DNA from: an uncultured Flavobacteriaceae bacterium
Lineage (GTDB): Bacteria > Bacteroidota > Bacteroidia > Flavobacteriales > Flavobacteriaceae
Direction: 5' to 3'
DNA length: 42,300 nt
NCBI GenBank assembly: GCA_938020445.1
Contig: CALIIC010000176.1
Location: 1 to 42,300, forward strand
Shown here: piece after piece, positions 8,207 to 17,719 of the stretch
Layout: each line of letters starts with the position of its first letter
Position numbering within the stretch: position 1 is the first letter of the stretch
Translations under genes and position numbers: made by a program
The notes under the pieces: model-generated
Databases searched by the model: none
The model's input: only the letters and a program-made list of their open reading frames with translations
Told to the model about the DNA's origin: nothing

Positions 8207-10600
8207 TTACTCTTTGGGATTGATTTCCTCTTTTGGAAGAATATTGATTTGTGGTTTTTTAAGTGTTTCCTTGTTGGCGATGTTTCGTTCCAAGGATAGG
8301 AGTAGGGAAGGAAGTAAAATTAAATTAGCAAGCATCGCGAACATGAGCGTGGCAGACACCAAGGCCCCCAATGCAACCGTACCACCAAAATTGGATATGA
8401 TAAAGACCGAGAATCCAAAAAATAACACAATCGACGTATAGAACATACTAACGCCGGTCTCTCGCAAGGCGGCATATACCGATACTTTAATGCGCCATTT
8501 GTTGGCGATGAGCTCCTGACGATACTTGGCCAAAAAATGAATGGTATCATCTACCGAGATGCCAAAGGCAATACTAAAGACTAAAATAGTGGATGGCTTA
8601 ATGGGAACACCCACAAAGCCCATGACCCCGGCTGTAATTACCAACGGAAGTAGATTGGGAATCAAAGAAATGATGATCATTCGGAACGAACGAAACAGAT
8701 AGGCCATAAAAAGGGCTATTAATCCGATGGCCAAGGCCAAGGAAAGCACCAAGTTTTTAACAAGATATTTGGTGCCTTTAAGAAATATTAGCGCCCCGCC
8801 GGTCATATAAACATTGTATCTATCGGCAGGAAAGATTTTGGCTATATTATCGTTCAGTTCTTCTTCTATGGCCTCCATACGGTCCGTTTCAACATCGCGC
8901 ATAAAAGTGGTCATTCGAGCCGATTGCCCGGTACTGTCAATAAAAGAGCTGAGCATGTCCCCATTTTCGGAAGATTTTCGGGCGACATCCATTATAAAAG
9001 TATTTTCCTGGGAAGTTGGTAGCTGATAATATTTTGGTATGCCGTTGTAAAATGCCTGTTTGGAGTATTTGACCAAGTTCACGACCGAGACGGATTTTGA
9101 TAGTTCGGGAATTTCCTCTATGACCATGCCGAGACGGTCCATACGCTTTAAATTGGCCGCTTTTAAAACACCTTTGGGCCTTTTGGTGTCAACAACGATT
9201 TCTACCGGCATTATTCCATCGAATTCTTCCTCGAAAAAGCGGATGTCTTGAAAGAACTCTGCTTTTTTAGGCATGTCCTCAATAATACTGCCTGAAATCT
9301 TAATTTGATAAATACCGATAATACTCGCAATCAGCAATATCAAAGAAACCACGTATACGGTAATGCGCCTTTCGCGAACAATACGCTCCATCCAATTTAC
9401 AAACGTATCGATCCAACGTTTGTTAAGGTGTTTTAAGTGCTTCGTTTTCGGGAGCGACATAAAACTATAAATAATTGGAATGATCAATAAGGAAAGAATG
9501 AAAATACCAATGATATTAATCGAAGCAACAATACCAAACTCCTTTAAGAGTTTGCTATCGGTAATAATAAAAGTGGCAAAACCAGAGGCGGTGGTAACAT
9601 TGGTCATTAAAGTGGCATTTCCGATCTTACTAATGACTCGTTGCAATGACAATGCTTGGTTGCCATGCTTTTTGACTTCTTGCTGGTATTTATTTATGAG
9701 AAAAATACAGTTTGGAATTCCAATGACAATGATCAGGGGAGGTATCAAGGCGGTGAGCACGGTGATTTCATACTGCAAAAGACCTAGTATTCCAAAGGCC
9801 CACATAACCCCAATAATAACGACGCACATAGAGATGAACGTGGCGCGAAAACTGCGAAAGAAAAAGAAGAAAATCAGGGAAGTCACCCCCAAAGCGGCCA
9901 AAATGAACTTTCCAATTTCATCTATGATGTTTTGGGAATTCATTGTACGGATGTAGGGCATACCAGATACACGCACATCCAGGCCAGTTTCCTCTTCAAA
10001 ACTTCGGATTGCCTTATCAAGATCCTTAAGTATAAAATCTTTTCGCACCGAGGTGTTCACAATGTCTTTGTCCAAGTTGACCACGGTGCGTATGGTACCG
10101 CTTTCGGCATTGAACAGCAGATTGTCAAAGAAAGGTAGTTCGTTGAACAAATGGTTTTTGATACTATCTACTTCCTGCTTGGTGCGAAGAGTGGAGCGGA
10201 TTAATGGCTGTAAGACGAATTCTTGTTTTTCCTGATCTTTTACGAGCTCCTTCAAGTTGTCGGTAGAAATAACGAAATCAACTTCTGGAAAAGCAATCAA
10301 CTGTTTGCTGAACTTGTTCCAGCGGTTAAAATTTTCCGGACTAAAAAGTGCGGAGTCCCGGACCGCAAAAACCACGGTATTGCCTTCTTCTCCAAATTGT
10401 TTCAGAAACGATTTATATTCTAAGTTTACCGGGTGGTCGTCAGGGAGAAGGTTGGCTTGGGAATTGGAAAAACGCATGTTCTCCCATTGCATTCCCAAAA
10501 AAACCGTCATCGCTACTACTAAGCATAGAATCAAGATTCTGTTCCTCAGAATAATATTTGCAGTTCGTGCCCAAAACCCAGTTGTAATTTTTCCTGCCAT
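8207..10600 (-). CDS. MMPL/RND-superfamily exporter (HAE3-like)
   Basis: This 797-residue protein is a single-chain RND permease of the MMPL/HAE3 type, probably exporting a lipid or other hydrophobic molecule across the inner membrane. It has the internal two-fold repeat of the family: TM1 (about 20-36), a periplasmic loop (about 40-225), five further helices ending near residue 380, then a second TM/loop/TM half (about 412 onward). An acidic-pair helix typical of the proton relay, in the segment FGISVDDTIHFLAKYRQE, is in the second half. The C-terminus is short and cytoplasmic. It is shorter than tripartite AcrB-type pumps (about 1050 residues), and no periplasmic adaptor or outer-membrane channel gene is adjacent, so it likely works alone. 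The substrate cannot be read from the sequence. Confidence 0.9.
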   Translation of the reverse strand: MAGKITTGFWARTANIILRNRILILCLVVAMTVFLGMQWENMRFSNSQANLLPDDHPVNLEYKSFLKQFGEEGNTVVFAVRDSALFSPENFNRWNKFSKQLIAFPEVDFVISTDNLKELVKDQEKQEFVLQPLIRSTLRTKQEVDSIKNHLFNELPFFDNLLFNAESGTIRTVVNLDKDIVNTSVRKDFILKDLDKAIRSFEEETGLDVRVSGMPYIRTMNSQNIIDEIGKFILAALGVTSLIFFFFFRSFRATFISMCVVIIGVMWAFGILGLLQYEITVLTALIPPLIIVIGIPNCIFLINKYQQEVKKHGNQALSLQRVISKIGNATLMTNVTTASGFATFIITDSKLLKEFGIVASINIIGIFILSLLIIPIIYSFMSLPKTKHLKHLNKRWIDTFVNWMERIVRERRITVYVVSLILLIASIIGIYQIKISGSIIEDMPKKAEFFQDIRFFEEEFDGIMPVEIVVDTKRPKGVLKAANLKRMDRLGMVIEEIPELSKSVSVVNLVKYSKQAFYNGIPKYYQLPTSQENTFIMDVARKSSENGDMLSSFIDSTGQSARMTTFMRDVETDRMEAIEEELNDNIAKIFPADRYNVYMTGGALIFLKGTKYLVKNLVLSLALAIGLIALFMAYLFRSFRMIIISLIPNLLPLVITAGVMGFVGVPIKPSTILVFSIAFGISVDDTIHFLAKYRQELIANKWRIKVSVYAALRETGVSMFYTSIVLFFGFSVFIISNFGGTVALGALVSATLMFAMLANLILLPSLLLSLERNIANKETLKKPQINILPKEEINPKE

Positions 10601-10742
10601 GTTCGTTCGCCTCGACCTTGTTAAAGGGTGTATTCTTTCTTTATATATTAGAAACCCGGCAAAGGTAGAAAATGATATAAGATCAGCGAAACAAATAAAG
10701 GGGTTTCGAATCTTTGTACGATTGCTGACAGGTGGTAAGTGA

Positions 10743-10770
10743 ATAAAAAAAGCGACCCTTTGGGATCGCT
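10743..10770 (-). terminator. intrinsic terminator after frr
   Basis: Read on the minus strand, AGCGATCCC-AAA-GGGTCGCT forms an 8-bp stem with one bulged base and is followed by seven T. It lies 16 bases downstream of the frr stop, separating frr from the MMPL exporter gene. Confidence 0.85.
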
Positions 10771-10785
10771 CTATTTTTTGGGTAC

Positions 10786-11343
10786 TTACACTTTCATAAT
10801 CTCAGCTTCTTTAGCGCCGAGGAAGGTGTCTATTTTTTTACCATAGGTATCTGTAAGTTCCTGAATATCTCCTTCGGTATTTTTCTTAAGATCATCCGAG
10901 GCATCCTCCAAAGCCCGTACTTCCTTATTTGCTTCTTGTCGGGCGTTTCGAACCCCGACTTTCGCATGTTCGGCTTCCGCTTTCGCTTGTTTGGCCAAAT
11001 CACGACGTCGCTCTTCGGTAAGGGGAGGTACATTAATAATGATGGTTTCGCCATTGTTCATAGGGTTGAACCCAAGATTGGCGACCATAATGGCCTTTTC
11101 AATTTCTGCCAACATGCTCTTTTCCCACGGTTGCACCGAGATAGTCCTACCATCTGGCGTATTCACGTTGGCAACTTGAGATAGGGGTGTTTGTGATCCG
11201 TAGTAGTCGACCATCACCGAAGACAGCATTGCCGGGCTCGCTTTTCCGGCCCGAATTTTCATGAACGCTTTCTCTAGATGTGCTATTGCGGCATCCATTG
11301 CTTCTTTTGCAGAAGCAAGTATAAAGTCAATTTCTTCTTTCAT
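10786..11343 (-). CDS. frr: ribosome recycling factor
   Basis: RRF acts with EF-G to split the post-termination ribosome. The product is 185 residues, the standard length for the family. It shows the typical N-terminal helix (AHLEKAFMKIRAGKASPAML), the central beta domain (VDYYGSQTPLSQVANVNTPD and VQPWEKSMLAEIEKAI), the NNGETIIINVPPLTEERR segment and the long C-terminal helix pair. The start is at the ATG at 11343. It lies 40 bases downstream of pyrH on the same strand, the widespread bacterial pyrH-frr pairing, and is followed by its own terminator. Confidence 0.98.
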   Translation of the reverse strand: MKEEIDFILASAKEAMDAAIAHLEKAFMKIRAGKASPAMLSSVMVDYYGSQTPLSQVANVNTPDGRTISVQPWEKSMLAEIEKAIMVANLGFNPMNNGETIIINVPPLTEERRRDLAKQAKAEAEHAKVGVRNARQEANKEVRALEDASDDLKKNTEGDIQELTDTYGKKIDTFLGAKEAEIMKV

Positions 11344-11383
11344 ATTAAATAACTATTGTCAGCATTACAAATAATGGGCCAAT

Positions 11384-12091
11384 TTACATATTTACGACGG
11401 TTCCTATATTTTGGCCATCTACTATTTTGAGCAAATTGCCTCTTTTGTTCATATCAAAAACCACAATGGGCAACTCATTTTCTTGGCTTAGGGTAAAAGC
11501 GGTCGTATCCATTACCTTAAGTCCTTTGTTTAATACTTCTTGAAATGAGATGGTATCGAATTTGGTCGCACTTTTATCTTTTTCAGGATCTGAGGTATAA
11601 ATACCATCCACACGGGTACCTTTTAAAATAACATCTGCCTCAATTTCAATTGCTCTTAATACAGCAGCCGAATCCGTTGTAAAATAAGGGTTTCCCGTTC
11701 CGCCTCCAAAAATTACGACCCTTCCTTTTTCCAAGTGTCGCATGGCCCGTCTTCTAATAAAGGGTTCCGCTACTTCGTTTATTTTAATGGCAGATTGTAG
11801 TCTGGTTTGTACTCCTTTCAGCTCTAGGGCACTTTGCAAGGCAAGGCCATTAATGACGGTTGCCAGCATACCCATATGGTCACCTTGCACACGATCCATC
11901 CCGGTAGCGGCGCCTGTTAAGCCTCTAAAAATATTCCCTCCACCAATAACAATGGCCACTTCAATGCCATTATTCACTACTTCCTTAATTTCATCGGCGT
12001 ATTCTTCGAGTCGTTTTGAATCGATCCCGTATTGTTTGTCACCCATAAGAGCTTCACCGCTGAGTTTTAAGAGTATTCTTTTATAATGCAT
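11384..12091 (-). CDS. pyrH: UMP kinase
   Basis: Bacterial UMP kinase (amino-acid-kinase fold) phosphorylates UMP to UDP with ATP, a step in pyrimidine nucleotide synthesis. The 235-residue product has the N-terminal [10 protein letters not shown] nucleotide-binding loop, [10 protein letters not shown] for the phosphate region, [16 protein letters not shown] for UMP contacts, and the [17 protein letters not shown] segment that is highly conserved in PyrH. Length is standard. It is the first gene of the minus-strand block and faces the plus-strand M61 peptidase across a 241-base intergenic region, so its promoter should lie there. Confidence 0.98.
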   Translation of the reverse strand: MHYKRILLKLSGEALMGDKQYGIDSKRLEEYADEIKEVVNNGIEVAIVIGGGNIFRGLTGAATGMDRVQGDHMGMLATVINGLALQSALELKGVQTRLQSAIKINEVAEPFIRRRAMRHLEKGRVVIFGGGTGNPYFTTDSAAVLRAIEIEADVILKGTRVDGIYTSDPEKDKSATKFDTISFQEVLNKGLKVMDTTAFTLSQENELPIVVFDMNKRGNLLKIVDGQNIGTVVNM

Positions 12092-12332
12092 GGTTTATTT
12101 TTAGTTCCCGACAAAAATAATCAAAAATAATTATGCCGTGGCACCTACATTATTTAGATATGAAACCATAATTAAATGTAAATAAATGGTGTTCAAATGA
12201 TTAATTTTAGTAATCTTGCGGCAAAATCAGTAATGCAATTCGTTCACTGTTAAAGCTCTGGAAGGCTTAAAATCAGCGGTTTTATGCTGCAAAGCAACGC
12301 TGGGCGGACGGGAACAATTTAAATAGTAATCG

Positions 12333-14201
12333 ATGAAAAAGTTTTTAGTATGCTCCTTTTTAGTGCTTTTATTTGTAGGATGTGGTGCGAGCAAATCGCT
12401 GACCACAGCAGACAAAGCACCCATTTTGGTTCATTTGGATCTGATCAAGATAGTAGATGATAAAGTCATGGTGAGTTTGGATCCGGGAGCCTTTACCAAG
12501 GAAGAGGTTTCTTTTTTTATTCCCAAGACCGTGCCGGGAACCTACAGTTCTGATAATTATGGAAAATACATAGAAGGCTTAAAAGCCATCGACTATGACG
12601 GGAAAGAACTTGCAGTTACCAAAGTGGATGCAAATACATGGAAAGTCGCAACAGGAAAAAGCTTGGATAAAATTACATACTGGGTAAACGATACCTATGA
12701 TACCGAGTCTGAAGTGGAAGAAGCGGTTTTTTCACCGTCGGGAACCAATATAAAGGAAGGCGATAACTTCGTGCTCAACCTTCACGGTTTTGTGGGTTAT
12801 TTTGAAGGCCTTAATGAAATGCCGTATGAGATTACCATTGCAAAGCCAGCAGATTTGATAGCAACAACTTCTTTAAAAGAGAAACCGGTTGCAGAGGCCA
12901 ACGCCAAACAAGATGTGTTTACGGCCAGTAGATACTTTGAGGTAATCGATAACCCTATTTTATATGCCAAACCAAATTCAGAGACCTTTCTGATCAACGA
13001 CATTGAGGTTACCTTGAGTGTGTATTCACCCAATGGTACCTATACAGCGTCAAGTATACGAGAATCTATGGAAAAGATGATGGCGGCCCAAAAAACGTTT
13101 TTAGGTGATGTGAATAGTACCAAAGAGTATAACATTCTCCTATATCTTTCAACAATGGAACAAGATGCGGGTGGTTTTGGAGCTTTGGAGCATCATACTT
13201 CTACTGTAGTGGTATTGCCCGAGGTGATGCAAAAAGAGGCTTTGGAAGAAGCGATGGTAGATGTAGTGTCTCACGAGTTTTTTCATATTGTTACCCCTCT
13301 GAGTGTACATTCCGAAGAAATACAATATTTTGATTTCAACGACCCGAAAATGTCGCAGCATTTATGGATGTATGAAGGTACCACCGAGTATTTCGCCAAC
13401 CTCTTTCAAATCCAACAAGGATTGATAGATGAGGATGAATTCTACAAACGCATTATGGACAAGGTAAGCAATTCCAAAGCATACGACGATGCAATGTCGT
13501 TTACAGAAATGAGCAAGAATATCTTGGACGACCCTTATAAGGATAACTATGCAAATGTATATGAGAAAGGTACGTTGATTAATATGTCGCTCGACTTATT
13601 GCTGCGAGAATGGAGCAATGGAGAAAAAGGAGTGCTGTGGCTTATGAAGGAATTGTCTGCAAAGTACGGAGATATGACTCCTTTTAAAGATGACCAACTA
13701 ATTGATGAGATTGTTGCAATGACTTTTCCAGAAGTGGGAACCTTTTTTGCTACCCACGTGGTTGGAAGCACCCCCATAAATTATGAAGACTTTTTATCAA
13801 AAGTGGGACTAAAAACAGTTTCGGAGCCAGAACAGACCGGTTATTTTCTAAAAGGGGAAGTACCTTTTATAGATGTTGATCAAGGAAATGACAATGCCAT
13901 TTTCATTCGGAAGGGAATTGCCTTAAATACATTCTTTACCGACTTAGGTGCCCAGGGAGGCGATATTATCAAAAGTATCAATGGTACTTCGATTAACTTG
14001 GAGGCCATACGGCCGATTATCGGGCAAAGTTTTGGATGGACGCCCGAAACGGAGATTACCATGGTGGTAGATCGTGATGGGGAAGAGTTAACTTTTGCGG
14101 GACCTGTAGGCAGTCCTATGGTAGACGTTACCAAGTTAGCGGAAATCGATAATGCCAATGAAACGCAAAAGAAATTAAGAGCTGCTTGGATGAAGGGGTA
14201 A
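12333..14201 (+). CDS. M61-family metallopeptidase, lipoprotein, with C-terminal PDZ-like domain
   Basis: This is a membrane-anchored zinc peptidase of the M61 (glycyl aminopeptidase-like) family, 622 residues. The N-terminus is a lipoprotein signal with lipobox LFVGC and lipid-modified Cys17, placing it in the envelope. An N-terminal beta domain (about 30-250) precedes the catalytic domain with the zinc motif HEFFH at 314-318 and the conserved acidic segment WMYEGTTEYFANLF, whose Glu348 is the likely third zinc ligand. The C-terminal part carries a PDZ-like stretch (about 515-600, LGAQGGDIIKSINGTSI). Domain order and length fit M61. The gene is monocistronic, ending at the hairpin at 14224-14253. 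Substrates are unknown. Confidence 0.92.
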   Translation: MKKFLVCSFLVLLFVGCGASKSLTTADKAPILVHLDLIKIVDDKVMVSLDPGAFTKEEVSFFIPKTVPGTYSSDNYGKYIEGLKAIDYDGKELAVTKVDANTWKVATGKSLDKITYWVNDTYDTESEVEEAVFSPSGTNIKEGDNFVLNLHGFVGYFEGLNEMPYEITIAKPADLIATTSLKEKPVAEANAKQDVFTASRYFEVIDNPILYAKPNSETFLINDIEVTLSVYSPNGTYTASSIRESMEKMMAAQKTFLGDVNSTKEYNILLYLSTMEQDAGGFGALEHHTSTVVVLPEVMQKEALEEAMVDVVSHEFFHIVTPLSVHSEEIQYFDFNDPKMSQHLWMYEGTTEYFANLFQIQQGLIDEDEFYKRIMDKVSNSKAYDDAMSFTEMSKNILDDPYKDNYANVYEKGTLINMSLDLLLREWSNGEKGVLWLMKELSAKYGDMTPFKDDQLIDEIVAMTFPEVGTFFATHVVGSTPINYEDFLSKVGLKTVSEPEQTGYFLKGEVPFIDVDQGNDNAIFIRKGIALNTFFTDLGAQGGDIIKSINGTSINLEAIRPIIGQSFGWTPETEITMVVDRDGEELTFAGPVGSPMVDVTKLAEIDNANETQKKLRAAWMKG

Positions 14202-14223
14202 GCTATCGAAATGATAAAATGAT

Positions 14224-14253
14224 AAAGCGGTACCTTTTGGTGCCGCTTTTTTT
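14224..14253 (+). terminator. intrinsic terminator after the M61 peptidase gene
   Basis: An 11-bp stem, AAAGCGGTACC (14224-14234) with GGTGCCGCTTT (14239-14249), contains one T-G wobble and a TTTT loop and runs into further T residues. It lies 22 bases after the stop. Confidence 0.88.
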
Positions 14254-14296
14254 GTTTTAAAAAAGAAAACGAAAAAAAGATCTTTTTTTTTGTAAC

Positions 14297-14304
14297 TAAA
14301 TTTG
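14297..14304 (+). promoter_or_regulatory. possible -7 element for the ECF sigma operon
   Basis: TAAATTTG matches the Bacteroidota -7 consensus TAnnTTTG exactly and ends 39 bases before the sigma-factor ATG. I find no TTTG/TTG at the right distance upstream (that stretch is A-rich), so this is only half a promoter. If it is recognised by the ECF factor itself, a different -33 would be expected. Confidence 0.3.
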
Positions 14305-14343
14305 AAAACGACAGTTACCCCTTTTGAATACCTAAAAACAACC

Positions 14344-14898
14344 ATGCAATCACTAACAGATAACGCATTAATGCTCAAAGTAAAATCGGGCGACCTGGAC
14401 AAACTGGGACTGTTGTATGAGCGTCACAAGAAAAGGCTGTTCGGCTTTTTCTACAATATGAACAGCAATGCTTCGGTCAGTGAAGATTTAGTTCAAAACG
14501 TTTTTGTGAGAATGCTAAAGTACAAGCATACTTTTACTGGGGACGGGACTTTTACCGCCTGGATGTTCAAGACGGCCAGAAATGTAAATTACGACCATTA
14601 CAGGAAAAATAAGGTTGCCTTTCATCAAAAAGAAGTATCGGAGATGGAATATAAATTACAAGATTCAACAGATACCGAAAAAGGAATTATAGCGAAAGAC
14701 AAACTGTCCATGTTGCAACAGGCAATGGAATATTTGGCCCCGGAGAAGCGCGAGATTTTGGTACTTAGTAAATTAAAGGAAATGAAGTTTAGTGAAATCG
14801 CGGAAGTGTTGGGGTGCAGCGAGGGAAATGCAAAGGTAAAGGCGCATCGTGCTCTAAAAGATTTAAGGACGGTGTTTCTGCAATTGGAAAAAAGATAA
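14344..14898 (+). CDS. ECF-type RNA polymerase sigma factor
   Basis: This is a sigma-70 family group 4 (ECF) factor of 184 residues, starting at the ATG at 14344; the frame is open from a TTG at 14302, but MQSLTDNALMLKVKSGD is the usual family start. Region 2 spans about 12-85 (LYERHKKRLFGFFYNM, SEDLVQNVFVRMLKY, FTAWMFKTARNVNYDHYRK). Region 4 spans about 125-180 with the helix-turn-helix FSEIAEVLGCSEGNAKVKAHRALKDL. It is followed after three bases by a membrane protein that looks like its anti-sigma factor, then by two DUF4097 genes that are the likely regulon. The triggering signal is unknown; envelope stress is an inference from the products. Confidence 0.93.
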   Translation: MQSLTDNALMLKVKSGDLDKLGLLYERHKKRLFGFFYNMNSNASVSEDLVQNVFVRMLKYKHTFTGDGTFTAWMFKTARNVNYDHYRKNKVAFHQKEVSEMEYKLQDSTDTEKGIIAKDKLSMLQQAMEYLAPEKREILVLSKLKEMKFSEIAEVLGCSEGNAKVKAHRALKDLRTVFLQLEKR

Positions 14899-14901
14899 CT
14901 C

Positions 14902-15705
14902 ATGGAGAAGGAACAATTTGAAATAACAATGATCGAGTATTTAACAGGGGAGCTGACACCAGAGGGTCGTTCCGATTTCGAGGAATACCTGAACAACTAC
15001 CCAGAGCAAAAAGCTGAGTTCGATAGTTTGCAACAAACTTGGGGCAAGATGGATGAAGCCATTGTACCTGAAACTTCCGAAGCAATGGATGTTCGCTTTT
15101 TTGATATGTTACATACCGCAGAAACGCAGAATGCTAAAAGATCAAACAGCTTTGTAGAAAATCTGTCATCTTTTTTAAGCCTCCTTTGGAGACCGCAGGT
15201 GGCGTACGGTATTCTTTTGGTCGCAATTGGCTTGGGAACAGGCTATTTTATGAATACCAATAGAACCGAGGTTGATACCCCAAATACCGTGGTGGTCAAC
15301 AATGAAACGGAAGAGGTACGAGAGCAATTGGTCTTGACCTTACTCGACCAACCCTCTGCCAATCAACGCCTGCAAGGGGTGAACGAGGCCAATAAGATTG
15401 GGAAAGTAGATGAAAAGGTAATTAAGGCCTTGTTACAAACCCTAAACAATGATGCCAATGTGAATGTGCGGTTGGCCGCCATAGAGGCACTGGTGAATTA
15501 TGTAGACAAACCCATCGTGAGGGAAGGTCTTATTCAGGCTATTGGACACCAAGAATCGCCCATCGTACAGGTGACATTGGCAGATCTTATGGTGGCCTTG
15601 CAAGAAAAGAAATCTATCGAACCTTTTAAAGAATTAATGCGCAGTAAAGAATTGGATACTTCGGTCAAGGAAAAACTCGAGAGTTCAATTCAACAAATTA
15701 TCTAG
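14902..15705 (+). CDS. membrane anti-sigma-like protein with HEAT-type C-terminal domain
   Basis: This is the probable regulator of the ECF factor encoded three bases upstream. The 267-residue product has a cytoplasmic N-terminal part of about 95 residues (LTGELTPEGRSDFEEYLNN is typical of Bacteroidota anti-sigma N-termini, but there is no zinc-binding Cys/His set), a membrane helix at about 99-117 and an extracytoplasmic part. The C-terminal half (about 140-267) is helical, with HEAT-like repeats such as NDANVNVRLAAIEALVNYV and ESPIVQVTLADLMVAL. An anti-sigma factor with an extracytoplasmic HEAT domain suggests direct sensing of a protein or peptide ligand; that is inference. Short spacing implies co-translation with the sigma factor. 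Confidence 0.8.
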   Translation: MEKEQFEITMIEYLTGELTPEGRSDFEEYLNNYPEQKAEFDSLQQTWGKMDEAIVPETSEAMDVRFFDMLHTAETQNAKRSNSFVENLSSFLSLLWRPQVAYGILLVAIGLGTGYFMNTNRTEVDTPNTVVVNNETEEVREQLVLTLLDQPSANQRLQGVNEANKIGKVDEKVIKALLQTLNNDANVNVRLAAIEALVNYVDKPIVREGLIQAIGHQESPIVQVTLADLMVALQEKKSIEPFKELMRSKELDTSVKEKLESSIQQII

Positions 15706-15870
15706 ATAAATTCATCAAGAAATCCCAATTGAAAAGGGGGTTTATTCAATCAATCAAAAAAAATGAAAATATAGGAAGCCATAAGCATTTAAGCAATCAT
15801 CAGAATCCATGGAGATGATTTTTAACGCAGCAAGGGTGCGCCATAGGATCGTTTGAAAACAATTAAAGAA

Positions 15871-16740
15871 ATGAAAAAAATAATAGTAGGTGTTCTATTC
15901 GCGGTAGCCGCGATGACACAAGTGGTAAATGCCCAAAAAAGGGAATTTAAAGAAGACATTAGAAAAGAAATTGCCTTTTCAACTACAGGTAATGACAATG
16001 TACTTGTGGTACAAAACCTGAACGGATCCATCAAGGTTGAAGGGTATGATGGGGATAAGGTGCAACTTTTGGTAGAAAAAAGTATTTGGGCCCGAAGTAA
16101 TGAGAAACTCGAAAAGGGCAAACGTGAGATTGGAATAAAGGTTTTAAATCAAGGAAATGAGCTGGTGATCCATGCCGATGTTCCAAATATGGAATATAGA
16201 GATGGGCATTTGACCTCAATAGATTGTAATACCTATGAACAACCTTTGTATGACCACATGCTGAATTTTAAGCTAAAGATGCCTAAAAACACCAAGTTGG
16301 TAGTAGGGGCCATCAATAATGGGGAAGTGGTGATTTCGAACACAAGGGGAAGTTACCTAAAAGCAAACAACATCAACGGAGGTATTGCCCTTGAAAATGT
16401 TACCGGACAAACGGAGGTACACGCGATTAATGGGGAAGTTCAGATTTCTTATGCGACGAACCCGATAGCCGCTTCGACCTATTATTCCTTAAACGGGGAT
16501 ATTAAAATCACCTATCAAAAAGACCTTTCTGCCGAAATTGCCTTTAAAAGTATGAACGGGGAGTTGTTTACCGATTTTGATATCACAAAACAATATGCAA
16601 AAACCAGCAAAAACGAATCGGGAAAAGGATCTGGAGCAACGTATAAATACGAGGCGAAACCAATAGTTCAAATCGGTAGTGGAGCGCTGTTCCACGATTT
16701 TGAAACGTTGAATGGTGATGTGATCATTAAAAAAATATAG
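15871..16740 (+). CDS. secreted DUF4097-family beta-helix-like protein (copy 1)
   Basis: This is an exported protein of 289 residues. The start at the ATG at 15871 gives a classical signal peptide (MKKIIVGVLFAVAAMTQVVNAQ); the upstream in-frame TTG at 15853 would only add residues before it. The mature part shows repeated turns of the type NG-D/E-hydrophobic: NGSIKVEG, NGEVVISNTRG, NGGIALENVTG, NGEVQISYAT, NGDIKITYQ, NGELFTDFDI and a terminal NGDVIIKK. This is the regular pattern of DUF4097 proteins, which are thought to fold as a beta-helix or beta-roll. It follows the ECF/anti-sigma pair after 165 bases and precedes a paralogue. The molecular role is unknown. Confidence 0.85.
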   Translation: MKKIIVGVLFAVAAMTQVVNAQKREFKEDIRKEIAFSTTGNDNVLVVQNLNGSIKVEGYDGDKVQLLVEKSIWARSNEKLEKGKREIGIKVLNQGNELVIHADVPNMEYRDGHLTSIDCNTYEQPLYDHMLNFKLKMPKNTKLVVGAINNGEVVISNTRGSYLKANNINGGIALENVTGQTEVHAINGEVQISYATNPIAASTYYSLNGDIKITYQKDLSAEIAFKSMNGELFTDFDITKQYAKTSKNESGKGSGATYKYEAKPIVQIGSGALFHDFETLNGDVIIKKI

Positions 16741-16816
16741 GCTGCCAAAAATTAGATAAAAACAATATAATAATAGATTTTCACGGCTGTGGAAACGAAT
16801 ATAAAATAATTTGATT

Positions 16817-17623
16817 ATGAAAACGATAAAAAAAGGCTTGTTGACGCTTATGCTGTTGACAGTGGCAATGATTTCTGCACAAGAAGGAGTAGAACTATTT
16901 TCGGTTCCTTTGAGCAGTCCGAATGAGCAGGGAAAACTGAAATTAAGTCAAATTTCCGGATCTATTACGGTCATCGGCTATGAGGGGAAAGAAGTCATCG
17001 TAAAAGCGGTTATGGGCAAACGAAAGTCGCGCTCCAAAGAAAGTAAAAATGGGATGAAGCGCATCGATAATTCTTCGATGGCGATCAGCGCCGAAGAACG
17101 CGATAATGTGGTGTGGATCATGAACGAGCAGCACAACCGTAAAACAGATATGGAAATTAAAGTGCCCATGAATTTTGATTTGCAGTTGGCGACCGTAAAC
17201 AGGGGCGATATCTTTGTGGAAGGCGTTAAGGGAGAAATGGAAATCAGCAATGTGAACGGGGAAATTACCTTGAAAAATGTTTCTGGTTCCGCCTCGGCCG
17301 ATACCACCAACGGGGATATCAAGGCAGACTTTGGAACCATTACCCCAAACACAAGTATGGCCTTTAGTAGTTTCAATGGGGATATCGATATTACGTTTCC
17401 CAAATCATTAAAAGCCAATATAAAACTAAGATCTGATATGGGGGAGATTTTCACCGACTTCGATATTGTCGTAGATCCTATAAAAGCTACTTTTGAGACC
17501 AACAAATCCTCTGGCACCTATAAGGTGAAAATGGAACAATGGGTAAAAGGCAAAGTGAATGGCGGTGGTCCTGAAATGCTTTTTAAAACCTGGCAGGGCG
17601 ATGTTATGATAAGAGCCAACTAA
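16817..17623 (+). CDS. secreted DUF4097-family beta-helix-like protein (copy 2)
   Basis: This paralogue of the preceding gene has 268 residues from the ATG at 16817, with a signal peptide ending near MISAQ. It carries the same turn pattern: GSITVIG, RGDIFVEGVKG, NGEITLKNVSG, NGDIKADFGT, NGDIDITFP, GEIFTDFDI and a final QGDVMIRAN. The two proteins share the FTDFDI segment and the closing GDV-x-I-x strand. It lies 76 bases after copy 1, so both are probably expressed from the ECF operon region. A cell-surface or periplasmic sensing or scaffold role would fit the family, but nothing in the sequence proves it. Confidence 0.85.
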   Translation: MKTIKKGLLTLMLLTVAMISAQEGVELFSVPLSSPNEQGKLKLSQISGSITVIGYEGKEVIVKAVMGKRKSRSKESKNGMKRIDNSSMAISAEERDNVVWIMNEQHNRKTDMEIKVPMNFDLQLATVNRGDIFVEGVKGEMEISNVNGEITLKNVSGSASADTTNGDIKADFGTITPNTSMAFSSFNGDIDITFPKSLKANIKLRSDMGEIFTDFDIVVDPIKATFETNKSSGTYKVKMEQWVKGKVNGGGPEMLFKTWQGDVMIRAN

Positions 17624-17719
17624 CCCCTCATTTTCTAGACTTCTAAAATCTTAAAACCGGTAACAGTCTTGGCCCCTCGTGAAGGCCTCATACCCGGGAA
17701 CACCCTAAAAACAAAAAAA

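Noticed and set aside
9480..9956. 158-residue plus-strand reading frame inside the MMPL gene
   Set aside because: It is antisense to a well-supported coding region, has no recognisable domain, and its composition mirrors the opposite strand.
12227..12424. 65-residue minus-strand reading frame across the start of the M61 gene
   Set aside because: It overlaps the signal peptide of a clear lipoprotein on the other strand and has no recognisable features.
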